From an uncultured Acetatifactor sp. (lineage in GTDB: Bacteria > Bacillota > Clostridia > Lachnospirales > Lachnospiraceae): a stretch of DNA of 64,000 nt. The translations under genes were made by a program, and so were the position numbers. Location: positions 69,457 to 133,456 of the forward strand of contig CAJTVB010000009.1 of the NCBI GenBank assembly GCA_910579755.1. The letters are read 5' to 3'. Shown piece after piece: positions 27,170-35,207 of this stretch (position 1 is the first letter of the stretch; each line of letters opens with the position of its first letter). The notes beneath the pieces were generated by a model that was not told the origin of the DNA, did no database searches, and saw only the letters and a list, made by a program, of their open reading frames with translations.

Positions 27170-28451
27170 ACTGCGAAGGATGGCGATTCTTTCCTCCATG
27201 GCGGTCATATTGCTGGTATCCGCGCTGGTGTTGTATCTGAACAAAGAGGAGGGGAAGCCGGGAGACGGAACCTCTCCGGGCAGCGGCGTTTCTCAGGAGG
27301 AGACACAGGGCAGCGGTGGGGCGGAGCCTTTGAATCCGGGAGACGATGCCGCCGGCGGGCAGGTGGGAGATGACTTGTCTGCTTTTTTAAAGGACAGCAC
27401 ATTTTTTGATGAAGAGGTTGATCCCTACCTGGAGGAGCTGCTGAATGATATGAATCGCCTGTCTATGGTGGTAACCTCTGTAGAAAAGGACCTGCGGATC
27501 CAGATCGTGGACAGGGACGGGGAGCCTGTGACCGGCGAAAGCTTTTATGTGGAGCTGGAGGAGATAGGGGAGTACAAGGACCTGGATAAAGACGGCGTCA
27601 TATACATCGGAGATCTGGCGGCGGGAGAATATTTCGTGAAGCTTTTGCCTATAGGCGATTATCGGGTGCCCGGAAATGCCACCCGGGTCCAGGTAAAAGA
27701 CAAGGTGGAGTATCTGGCTATTGAGGATATCTCTCTTCTGATCAAAACGGAAGAGGAGATTGACGCGGAGGCCGAGGATACCGCCGTGACAGAGGCACTG
27801 GAGGACGCCGACAAGACAGAGGTCAAGAAGCTTCAGAGCGCTGCGGGGGCAAAGCCCGGTATCGATGTTTCCAAGTGGAACGGCGACATCGATTGGGATA
27901 AGGTGCGAAGCGCCGGAGTGGAATTTGCCATTATCCGTGCGGGATACAGAGGATCCGTGACAGGAAGTCTGGTGGAAGACCCCAGATTTTTGGATAATAT
28001 AAGAGGGGCAGCCGCCAGCGGTATGCCGGTGGGCGTCTATTTCTTTACACAGGCGGTGAACGAGGTAGAGGCCGTGGAGGAGGCTTCCGCAGTCATTGAG
28101 ATGATACGGGAGCACAACATCCAGTATCCTGTGTTTATCGATACGGAAGGGGCAGGAGGAAACGGCCGTGCCGATGGTCTGGATGCTGAGACCAGAACTT
28201 TGGTCTGCGAGGCCTTTTGCCGCACCATTGAGAATGCGGGATATCAGGCGGGAGTTTACGGGAGCCGCAATTGGTACAACCATAATCTTTATGCGAACAG
28301 GCTGGAAAACTATTGTATCTGGCTGGCGGAGTACCGCGAGGTACCGATATATCAGGGGTATTACCAGATGTGGCAGTACACCTCAAAGGGACAGGTGGAC
28401 GGCATCGAGGGAAATGTGGATATGAATATCAGCTATTTGGGAATTGATTAG
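27159..28451 (+). CDS. membrane-anchored GH25 lysozyme
   Basis: The 430-residue protein has a short cytoplasmic N-terminus, one membrane helix (about residues 7-27), a low-complexity Gly/Glu/Ser linker, and a small beta-rich domain (about 105-190) similar to the one in the larger lysozyme at 21912. The GH25 muramidase domain runs from about 233 to 430, with Asp236 in GIDVSKWNG and Asp328/Glu330 in FIDTE as likely catalytic residues. It overlaps rfbA by 11 bases with GAGGTGG as ribosome site and is followed 15 bases later by rfbC, so a wall hydrolase is embedded within the dTDP-sugar operon. It could open peptidoglycan for polymer attachment or passage. Confidence 0.85.
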   Translation: MDSKLRRMAILSSMAVILLVSALVLYLNKEEGKPGDGTSPGSGVSQEETQGSGGAEPLNPGDDAAGGQVGDDLSAFLKDSTFFDEEVDPYLEELLNDMNRLSMVVTSVEKDLRIQIVDRDGEPVTGESFYVELEEIGEYKDLDKDGVIYIGDLAAGEYFVKLLPIGDYRVPGNATRVQVKDKVEYLAIEDISLLIKTEEEIDAEAEDTAVTEALEDADKTEVKKLQSAAGAKPGIDVSKWNGDIDWDKVRSAGVEFAIIRAGYRGSVTGSLVEDPRFLDNIRGAAASGMPVGVYFFTQAVNEVEAVEEASAVIEMIREHNIQYPVFIDTEGAGGNGRADGLDAETRTLVCEAFCRTIENAGYQAGVYGSRNWYNHNLYANRLENYCIWLAEYREVPIYQGYYQMWQYTSKGQVDGIEGNVDMNISYLGID

Positions 28452-28466
28452 TGCGGAGGGAGACAA

Positions 28467-29036
28467 ATGGGCAAGATCACGGTTGAAACATGCGGTATAG
28501 AAGGATTGAAGATTATATCACCGGCGGTGTTTGGTGATGCCAGGGGATATTTTATGGAGACCTACAACTACAATGACTTTAAGGAGGCCGGCATTCAGGA
28601 GGTGTTTGTGCAGGACAATCAGTCCGCATCAAAACGGGGTGTGCTTCGCGGGCTTCATTTTCAGATTCAGCATCCCCAGGCCAAGCTGGTGAGAGTGATC
28701 CGGGGCGAAGTGTTTGATGTGGCTGTGGATCTGCGCAAAGATTCTCCCACATACGGACAATGGCATGGCGAGATATTGTCGGAGGAAAATAAGAAACAAT
28801 TCTTTGTCCCAAAGAACTTTGCCCATGGATTTCTTGTACTTTCCGAATATGCGGAATTTTGTTATAAGTGCACGGATTTCTATCATCCCGGGGACGAGGG
28901 AGGTATTATATACAATGATCCGGCTATCGGTATTCAGTGGCCGATTCCGGAGGGAATGGAGCTTATTTTTTCAGAGAAGGATACGAAGTGGGGAAGCCTG
29001 GCAGAGTGGGCGAAGGAGAGTTGTGCGGATATATGA
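28467..29036 (+). CDS. rfbC: dTDP-4-dehydrorhamnose 3,5-epimerase
   Basis: RmlC epimerises dTDP-4-keto-6-deoxyglucose at C3 and C5. The 189-residue cupin protein carries the family blocks DARGYFMETYN, QDNQSASKRGVLRGLHFQ with the catalytic His, VRVIRGEVFDVAVDLR and KNFAHGFLVLS. It would normally be followed by RfbD reduction to dTDP-rhamnose, but no rfbD is seen in this window. SD GGAGGGAGA precedes the ATG, and the stop overlaps the start of the ABC permease gene. Confidence 0.94.
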   Translation: MGKITVETCGIEGLKIISPAVFGDARGYFMETYNYNDFKEAGIQEVFVQDNQSASKRGVLRGLHFQIQHPQAKLVRVIRGEVFDVAVDLRKDSPTYGQWHGEILSEENKKQFFVPKNFAHGFLVLSEYAEFCYKCTDFYHPGDEGGIIYNDPAIGIQWPIPEGMELIFSEKDTKWGSLAEWAKESCADI

Positions 29037-30019
29037 GGATAAGCAAGAAAAACGGGATTATTCTGTTTTCGGCACTGGGACTGTTGATGGCAATCGTAAT
29101 TATCGTTCATCAGAATCCGGGGCCCAGCGCAGATCCACAGGAAGAGCTGATCAAAAAGATCATATCCTGCAGTATGATTCTGGCGGCCTGTGTGGTCTTT
29201 GCAAAATGGTATGACAAGTTTACAACACTGCCGGTAGAGCTTTTTCAGAACAGGCACCTGATCTGGAAGTTGGCCAAGAATGATTTTAAAAAGAGATATG
29301 CCGGCTCTTACATGGGGGCGGTCTGGGCCATGATACAGCCGGTGGTGACCGTGGCCATGTATTATGTGGTATTTGACAAGATCATGGGGAACGGACTGGA
29401 CCGGGGTACGGGAGATGTTCCCTTTGTGCTTTTTCTTACCGCGGGACTGGTGCCCTGGTTTTATTTCAGTGAGGCTCTGAATAACGGAACCAATGCCATG
29501 CTGGAGTATCACTATCTGGTGAAAAAGGTAGTCTTTAAAATCAGTATTCTGCCTATTATCAAGATCATTGCGGCTACCTTTATTCATGCGTTTTTCGTGT
29601 GTGTGCTTTTGGTGGTGGCGGCTGTCTACGGCTATTATCCCACCGTCTATACGCTGCAGATATTTTATTACAGCGCCTGTCTTTTTATCTTTGTGCTGGC
29701 GCTGTGCTATACTACCTGTGCCATTGTGGTCTTTTTCCGGGACCTGGCGCAGATCATCAATATCGCCCTGCAGATCGGCATGTGGGCCACGCCGATTCTT
29801 TGGGATATCAGCCGGCTGGAGGGCGGCTGGGTTACTGTTCTGAAGCTGAATCCCCTTGTGTATATTGTGAACGGATATCGAAGCGCTGTCTGCGAGCGGC
29901 AGTGGTTTTATCAGGACTTTTTTTCTACTATGTATTTCTGGATCGTAACGGTTGTGCTGTTTGGTATCGGGGCGGCGGTGTTTAAACGGCTGAAGGTTCA
30001 TTTTGCGGATGTGCTGTGA
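29033..30019 (+). CDS. wzm: ABC-2 type polysaccharide export permease
   Basis: This 328-residue permease forms the membrane channel that exports a finished lipid-linked polysaccharide together with the ATPase at 31615. The core (about residues 70-328) has six helices, with KNDFKKRYAGSYMGAVWAMI and the NPLVYIVNGYR region before the last helices, as in Wzm/TagG proteins. It carries an additional N-terminal stretch of about 65 residues with two predicted helices, which most Wzm proteins of about 260 residues lack. ATG 29033 overlaps the rfbC stop (ATGA). Unusually, a DUF6056 gene separates it from its ATPase gene. Confidence 0.85.
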   Translation: MRISKKNGIILFSALGLLMAIVIIVHQNPGPSADPQEELIKKIISCSMILAACVVFAKWYDKFTTLPVELFQNRHLIWKLAKNDFKKRYAGSYMGAVWAMIQPVVTVAMYYVVFDKIMGNGLDRGTGDVPFVLFLTAGLVPWFYFSEALNNGTNAMLEYHYLVKKVVFKISILPIIKIIAATFIHAFFVCVLLVVAAVYGYYPTVYTLQIFYYSACLFIFVLALCYTTCAIVVFFRDLAQIINIALQIGMWATPILWDISRLEGGWVTVLKLNPLVYIVNGYRSAVCERQWFYQDFFSTMYFWIVTVVLFGIGAAVFKRLKVHFADVL

Positions 30020-30079
30020 TTTAAATGCGGCAGATTTCGAGCGGCAGGAGCGTAATTACAAGGAGGAGTGGAGCTCAGA

Positions 30080-31606
30080 ATGGTGAAAAAGCTTTTGGAA
30101 GAAGGGAAAAGGGCAGCTACTTGGAGGCCGGATAAACGGCTGGTGGCTTTGGCGGCTGTGTGTGGTCTGGTGCTTTTGAGCCTCCCATTGCTTCGTATTT
30201 CAATATACACTGCTCCCTGGAATGATGATTATAGATATGCCATTTTTGCAAGAAATTTTCTGGAGCAGGAACGAAGCTTCGGAAGTGCGCTTCAAGGGGC
30301 AATTTATTGTGTGAAAAGCAGCTGGTATGCGTGGCAGGGAACGTTTTCTTCAATTTTTTTTATGGCCATGGCGCCTATAATCTGGGGAGATGAATACTAT
30401 TTTCTCGGTCCTCTGTTTCTGATGTTGTTTTTGCCGATTTCTGTCATGATCTTGATTAAGTCGCTGACAGGTATACTGAAGGCTGACAGGGCATCATCTG
30501 TTTCCCTGCAGGCCGGAATTGCTGCAACGGCAGTGGTTTTAATCTACTCGGCGCACGGGGGATTTTTCTGGTATAATGGCGGAATTCATTATGTGGGAAT
30601 GCATTCCTTTTTGTTACTGCTTGCGGCAGCCTGGATAAAGCTGATTCGCGGAAGCAGGAAATGGTCTTCCTTCCTTTTGATGCTGTGGACGCTGGCGGGA
30701 GCGTTGCTGGCCGGAGGAAGCAATTATGTGACAGCGCTTCAGGGACTGCTGACGGGGCTTTCTATTGCGGCACTATGTGTAATCCTGCAAAAAAAACGGG
30801 GATGGCTGCTTGCACCGTCTCTGCTGGTGTATGCCTTTGGCTTTTATATGAATGTAAGCGCCCCGGGAAATCAGGTCAGAAGTAATATTTTTCGGGATTC
30901 CGGTTTGGGAATGCCGGCGTTAGAGGCTGTGGGAAACTCTTTTTTGGAGGCTTTTCGGCATCTGGGTGAGTTTACAGGTCTGGCCACATTGGCAATGATG
31001 ATTTTGCTTTTTCCGGTTATAAGGCATATCGTAAAAAGTGCAGGACATTTTCGGTTTCGATATCCGGGACTGCTTCTGGTCTGGTCCTTCTGCCTGTATG
31101 CCACAGGGTTTACCCCCAGTCTGTATGCCATGGGACATGCGGGACTGGGCAGAACATTAAATGTGGTGAAGCTTACATACCAGATATTGCTTTTCGTGAA
31201 TGAGATATATTGGACAGGATGGCTGTGCCAAAAACAATTTCCCAAGGTAAAGTTTTGGGAGAAGCTTTGGACTGATACAGGTGCGGCGGCATCCTTTTAT
31301 CTGGGGATGGCGATTGTGATGGTGGGACTGTTTTTTATTGAGCCCAACCAGGCTGCTACATATTCCACATTCTGCGCATACTATTATGTACACAGTGGAG
31401 AAGCGGCAAACTTTCATCAGGAATATCTGGCCAGAGTAGAAGCAATAAAGACCGGGGGTGATGTGGTAGTGGTGGAGCCCTATTATTTCAGGCCGGCGCC
31501 TTTAAGTCCCAGTGATTTAGGGGAAGATCCGGCATATGAGTCTAATGAATCCATCGCCAAGTGGTATGGAAAACAGGCGGTTATCTGCAAAAAGCGGGAA
31601 GAGTAA
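30080..31606 (+). CDS. DUF6056-like multi-pass membrane protein
   Basis: The 508-residue protein has about eleven membrane segments. APWNDDYRYAIFARNF in the first outer loop, with its paired Asp residues, and SAHGGFFWYNGGIHYVGMH further on resemble DUF6056 proteins, which look like GT-C glycosyltransferases. ATG 30080 has GGAG six bases upstream and is preferred over GTG 30068, which lies directly against the ribosome site. Its place between wzm and wzt suggests that it adds a sugar to the exported polymer at the outer face, but no function has been shown for the family as far as I know. Confidence 0.65.
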   Translation: MVKKLLEEGKRAATWRPDKRLVALAAVCGLVLLSLPLLRISIYTAPWNDDYRYAIFARNFLEQERSFGSALQGAIYCVKSSWYAWQGTFSSIFFMAMAPIIWGDEYYFLGPLFLMLFLPISVMILIKSLTGILKADRASSVSLQAGIAATAVVLIYSAHGGFFWYNGGIHYVGMHSFLLLLAAAWIKLIRGSRKWSSFLLMLWTLAGALLAGGSNYVTALQGLLTGLSIAALCVILQKKRGWLLAPSLLVYAFGFYMNVSAPGNQVRSNIFRDSGLGMPALEAVGNSFLEAFRHLGEFTGLATLAMMILLFPVIRHIVKSAGHFRFRYPGLLLVWSFCLYATGFTPSLYAMGHAGLGRTLNVVKLTYQILLFVNEIYWTGWLCQKQFPKVKFWEKLWTDTGAAASFYLGMAIVMVGLFFIEPNQAATYSTFCAYYYVHSGEAANFHQEYLARVEAIKTGGDVVVVEPYYFRPAPLSPSDLGEDPAYESNESIAKWYGKQAVICKKREE

Positions 31607-31614
31607 AGGCATTT

Positions 31615-32982
31615 ATGGAAGAGAAAAAAGTGCAGGGGCGGGAGGTGGATACTCCAGCCATAGAGGTAAAGGATGTCGTAAAAATTTATAAGCTGTATGA
31701 CAAGCCCAAGGATCGGCTGAAGGAAGCCTTTGGCTTCGGGAAAAAAAAGGTTCATAAGCTGCACTATGCCCTGAACGGTGTCAGTCTGAATATCCATAAG
31801 GGTGAGACGGTTGGGATTATCGGTACCAACGGGTCGGGAAAGTCGACGATTCTGAAGATTATCACCGGGGTTTTGCATCCCACCTCCGGAGAGGTGAAGG
31901 TGGAGGGGCGGATTTCGGCCCTGCTGGAGCTTGGAGCCGGCTTTAACCAGGAGTATAACGGGATAGAGAATGTGTATCTGAACGGTACCATGATGGGCTT
32001 TTCTGAGAAGGAAATCGACGAAAAGCTTCCGGAGATTCTGGAGTTTGCGGACATCGGGGATTATGTCTACCAGCCGGTGAAAACTTATTCCAGCGGTATG
32101 TTTGTGCGGCTGGCCTTTGCGGTAGCCATAAATATTGAGCCGGAGATTCTGATTGTGGACGAAGCGCTTTCCGTGGGAGATGTGTTTTTCCAGGCCAAGT
32201 GTTATCATAAATTTGAAGAATTCAAGAAGCTGGGCAAAACCATTGTTTTTGTGAGTCATGATCTGAGCAGCATCAGCAAGTACTGCGACAGAGTATTTTT
32301 GCTGAATCAGGGAAACCTGTTGGGGGAGGGATCTCCCAAGGAAATGATCGACGCTTATAAAAGAGTGCTGGTGGGCCAGTATGAGATTCATGATAAGGAG
32401 GAGGGCCTGCTGGAGGACGAGGAGCTGAATCGGGCGGCGGGGAATGCCGTAAAAAAGAAGCCCCAGGGCGAAGGCTTCGGAGAGAACTCCGGGCAGGAGG
32501 GAGTCGTTCCCTCCGGTCAGGGTATTAATCCGGATGCCCTGGAATATGGTACAAAGCAGGCCCGGATCCTGGAATATTACCTGACCGATGACAGAGGAAC
32601 CAGGACTACGGCTGTGATCAAGGGAAGTCTGTTCACCGTGCATATGAAGGTGGAGTTTTCAGAGCATGTGCCCGCTCCTATTTTTGCCATATCCTTTAAG
32701 GATGTCAAAGGCACGGAGATCACAGGCACCAATTCCATGATTGAAAAGGCTTATCTGGAAAGCGCCGAGGCAGGTCAGGTCAAACACATTACCTTTACCC
32801 AGAAAATGAGCCTTCAGGGAGGGGAATATCTGCTTTCTCTGGGGGTTACAGGCTACAACAAGGATACCTTTGAGGTATATCACAGGCTGTATGATGCATT
32901 GAATATCACGGTGGTCTCCGACAAAAATACGGTGGGATATTATGATATGGATTCCGCGGTGAAGGTAGAGGATGCCTTATGA
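31615..32982 (+). CDS. wzt: polysaccharide ABC transporter ATPase with C-terminal cargo domain
   Basis: The 455-residue protein couples ATP hydrolysis to export by the Wzm-like permease. The N-terminal ATPase (about residues 15-250) has Walker A GTNGSGKST at 70-78, signature YSSGM and Walker B ILIVDEALSVGD with Asp182. After a Glu/Gly-rich linker the C-terminal domain (about 310-455, starting near QARILEYYL) matches the Wzt carbohydrate-binding domain. In Gram-negative O9a/O8-type systems this domain recognises the terminal modification placed by WbdD. A WbdD-like methyltransferase-kinase is the next gene, so substrate gating of that kind is likely here. ATG 31615 has AAAGG in front. Confidence 0.88.
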   Translation: MEEKKVQGREVDTPAIEVKDVVKIYKLYDKPKDRLKEAFGFGKKKVHKLHYALNGVSLNIHKGETVGIIGTNGSGKSTILKIITGVLHPTSGEVKVEGRISALLELGAGFNQEYNGIENVYLNGTMMGFSEKEIDEKLPEILEFADIGDYVYQPVKTYSSGMFVRLAFAVAINIEPEILIVDEALSVGDVFFQAKCYHKFEEFKKLGKTIVFVSHDLSSISKYCDRVFLLNQGNLLGEGSPKEMIDAYKRVLVGQYEIHDKEEGLLEDEELNRAAGNAVKKKPQGEGFGENSGQEGVVPSGQGINPDALEYGTKQARILEYYLTDDRGTRTTAVIKGSLFTVHMKVEFSEHVPAPIFAISFKDVKGTEITGTNSMIEKAYLESAEAGQVKHITFTQKMSLQGGEYLLSLGVTGYNKDTFEVYHRLYDALNITVVSDKNTVGYYDMDSAVKVEDAL

Positions 32983-33095
32983 GACTTTTGGGTTTGTCTG
33001 AGAAAGTCGAAGGGCGCGGAAGATGATGCTGAAACGCGCAGATGCGGGGGCAAAGCCGCCGGAGGAGTCTGCCGGGCTGACGGTGGGAGTTTGAC

Positions 33096-35159
33096 ATGAC
33101 AGAAGAGATTGGAAAGATAAAGCTAGATTACAGCAAATACCCGGGAGAGGATTTTTATTGCGACGGAAGCGTGGAGGACGAGCTGCTGGACATTGTAAAA
33201 ACCGTGCCGCCTTCCGGATACGCAAGGGTCATTGAAGAAAAAAACAGCTGGCCGGTGCTCTACCACCTGTCGCCGCTTCGGGAAAATATCGTGGACTGGA
33301 TTCCCATGGAAAAAGGAATGAAAGTTCTTGAGGTGGGAAGCGGCTGCGGAGCCATCACCGGGGCTCTGTCCCGGAAGGCGGGCAGCGTTACCTGTGTGGA
33401 GCTGTCAAAAAAGCGCAGTCTGATTAACGCGTATCGTCACCGGGAATGTGAAAATGTGATGATTCATGTGGGCAATTTTACAGATATTGAGCCGGGGCTG
33501 CCCACGGACTTTGATTATATTTGTCTGATCGGCGTATTTGAATATGGACAGGCTTACATTGGCGGAGACACGCCCTATGAAGACTTTCTGCGAATCCTGC
33601 AGGCACATCTGGCTGAAGGGGGCAGGATCGTTATCGCCATTGAAAATAAATACGGGATGAAATACTTTGCAGGCTGCAGGGAGGATCATCTGGGTACCTA
33701 TTTTTCGGGGATCGAGGATTACCGGAAGGAGGACGGGGTCCGAACCTTCGGCCGCAGGGGTCTGGAGCGCATTTTCCGGGACTGCGGGGCTGGGGAAGCA
33801 CAGTTTTATTACCCCTATCCGGATTATAAATTTATGACGGCGCTGTACAGCGACAGCCGTCTGCCCGGGAAGGGTGAGCTGTCTAATAATCTGCGGAATT
33901 TCGACAGGGACAGGATGCTTCTGTTCGATGAAAAAAGAGCCTTTGACAGTGTGGTGGAGGAAGGGCTTTTTTCCGTGTTTTCCAATTCCTATGTGGCGGT
34001 GCTGGGAGGGGGCTTTGATCTGGAGTACGTAAAATATTCCAATGACAGGGCTCCGGAGCATATGATCCGCACGGAGATTCTTCGGGAAGCCTTCGGGGAG
34101 GTCTGTGTCAGAAAATACCCTCTGGGAGAGGAAGCCCGGGAGCATGTGCGGGAGATGGCCACAGCCTTTGAAAAGCTGCGGAAAAGGTATGAGGGCGGAA
34201 GACTTATGATCAACCGCTGTACCTTGAGAGAGGACGGGGAGGAGCTGTGGGCGCAGTTTGAGTATGTGTCGGGGATACCTCTTTCCCAATTGATGGATCA
34301 GTGTCTGGACAGAGGCGATCTGGAGGGTTTTTATGGCTATTTCCGGGAATATGTGGACAGAATCGGCTACAATGCGAAACAGCCGGTGGCAGATTTTGAC
34401 CTGATTTTTGCCAATATTTTGGTGGATGGAGACGCGTGGACGCTCATCGATTATGAGTGGACCTTCGGGAAGGCCATCGATACAAAGGAGCTGGCTTACC
34501 GGGCGGTATACTGCTACCTGCTGGAGGACGAAAAGCGGAAGAAGCTGGAGCCGGAGCGTATTTTAAAGGAGCTTGGCATTACGGAGGCGGAGGCGGAGAG
34601 CTTTCAGGAGAAGGAGAGAGAATTTCAGCACTTTGTCACAGGAGACCGTCTGGCTATGGCACAGCTGCGGGAGCGGATGGGGCGGCAGGCCATTGCGCCC
34701 CAAAAGTGGCTTCACAGATATGAGGACGGGGAGCAGACCCAGCGGGTCCAGATCTATGAGGACAGAGGCCAGGGCTTTCGGGAGGAGGATTCTTATTTTG
34801 TAAAGGAGGCCTACCAGGGGCCTGAGCTGATCGAGCTTGAGCTGACAGTGGGCGGGGATGTGAGACAGCTGCGGATTGACCCGGCCTTTGCATCCTGTGT
34901 GGTAAAGCTGCAGGAGATGACCTTTAACGGGGAGGCCGTTCCTCTGGACAGGCGTAAGATGCTTCAGGCCAACGGCTCCGTGACAAAACCGGGAAGGGGC
35001 AGCGGGGAGACTTACCGCCCTGTCATGGTGTTTTCTACCGAGGATCCTTATTTCAGTATTGCGCTGGACAGACTGGCACGACGGGAGGAAAACCGGCTGT
35101 ATGCGCGGATGGAAATCTACCGTCTGCCCCTGGAGGTGGCCCGAAAGATAAGGGCATAG
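33096..35159 (+). CDS. WbdD-like methyltransferase-kinase fusion (putative chain terminator)
   Basis: The 687-residue protein begins with a class I SAM methyltransferase domain (about residues 50-245; motif I VLEVGSGCGAITG from residue 77). A kinase-like domain (about 275-500) follows, with catalytic-loop Asp435 and Asn440 in FDLIFANIL and metal-binding Asp452 in LIDYEW. A beta-rich C-terminal domain (about 545-687) ends the protein. The order methyltransferase then kinase is that of WbdD, which caps polymannose O-antigen with a methylphosphate and sets chain length. Its position directly after a Wzt with a cargo domain fits that role. The long coiled-coil of WbdD is not evident. It is preceded by a 113-base gap, and GGGAG precedes the ATG. 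Confidence 0.7.
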   Translation: MTEEIGKIKLDYSKYPGEDFYCDGSVEDELLDIVKTVPPSGYARVIEEKNSWPVLYHLSPLRENIVDWIPMEKGMKVLEVGSGCGAITGALSRKAGSVTCVELSKKRSLINAYRHRECENVMIHVGNFTDIEPGLPTDFDYICLIGVFEYGQAYIGGDTPYEDFLRILQAHLAEGGRIVIAIENKYGMKYFAGCREDHLGTYFSGIEDYRKEDGVRTFGRRGLERIFRDCGAGEAQFYYPYPDYKFMTALYSDSRLPGKGELSNNLRNFDRDRMLLFDEKRAFDSVVEEGLFSVFSNSYVAVLGGGFDLEYVKYSNDRAPEHMIRTEILREAFGEVCVRKYPLGEEAREHVREMATAFEKLRKRYEGGRLMINRCTLREDGEELWAQFEYVSGIPLSQLMDQCLDRGDLEGFYGYFREYVDRIGYNAKQPVADFDLIFANILVDGDAWTLIDYEWTFGKAIDTKELAYRAVYCYLLEDEKRKKLEPERILKELGITEAEAESFQEKEREFQHFVTGDRLAMAQLRERMGRQAIAPQKWLHRYEDGEQTQRVQIYEDRGQGFREEDSYFVKEAYQGPELIELELTVGGDVRQLRIDPAFASCVVKLQEMTFNGEAVPLDRRKMLQANGSVTKPGRGSGETYRPVMVFSTEDPYFSIALDRLARREENRLYARMEIYRLPLEVARKIRA

Positions 35160-35207
35160 GACGAGGAAAAACTTTGGTGGAAAGGCACGCGAAAGAAGTG
35201 GAAGAGG

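Noticed and set aside
26117..27244. A 375-codon - strand frame opposite rfbA
   Set aside because: Antisense to a textbook RfbA protein; no independent support.
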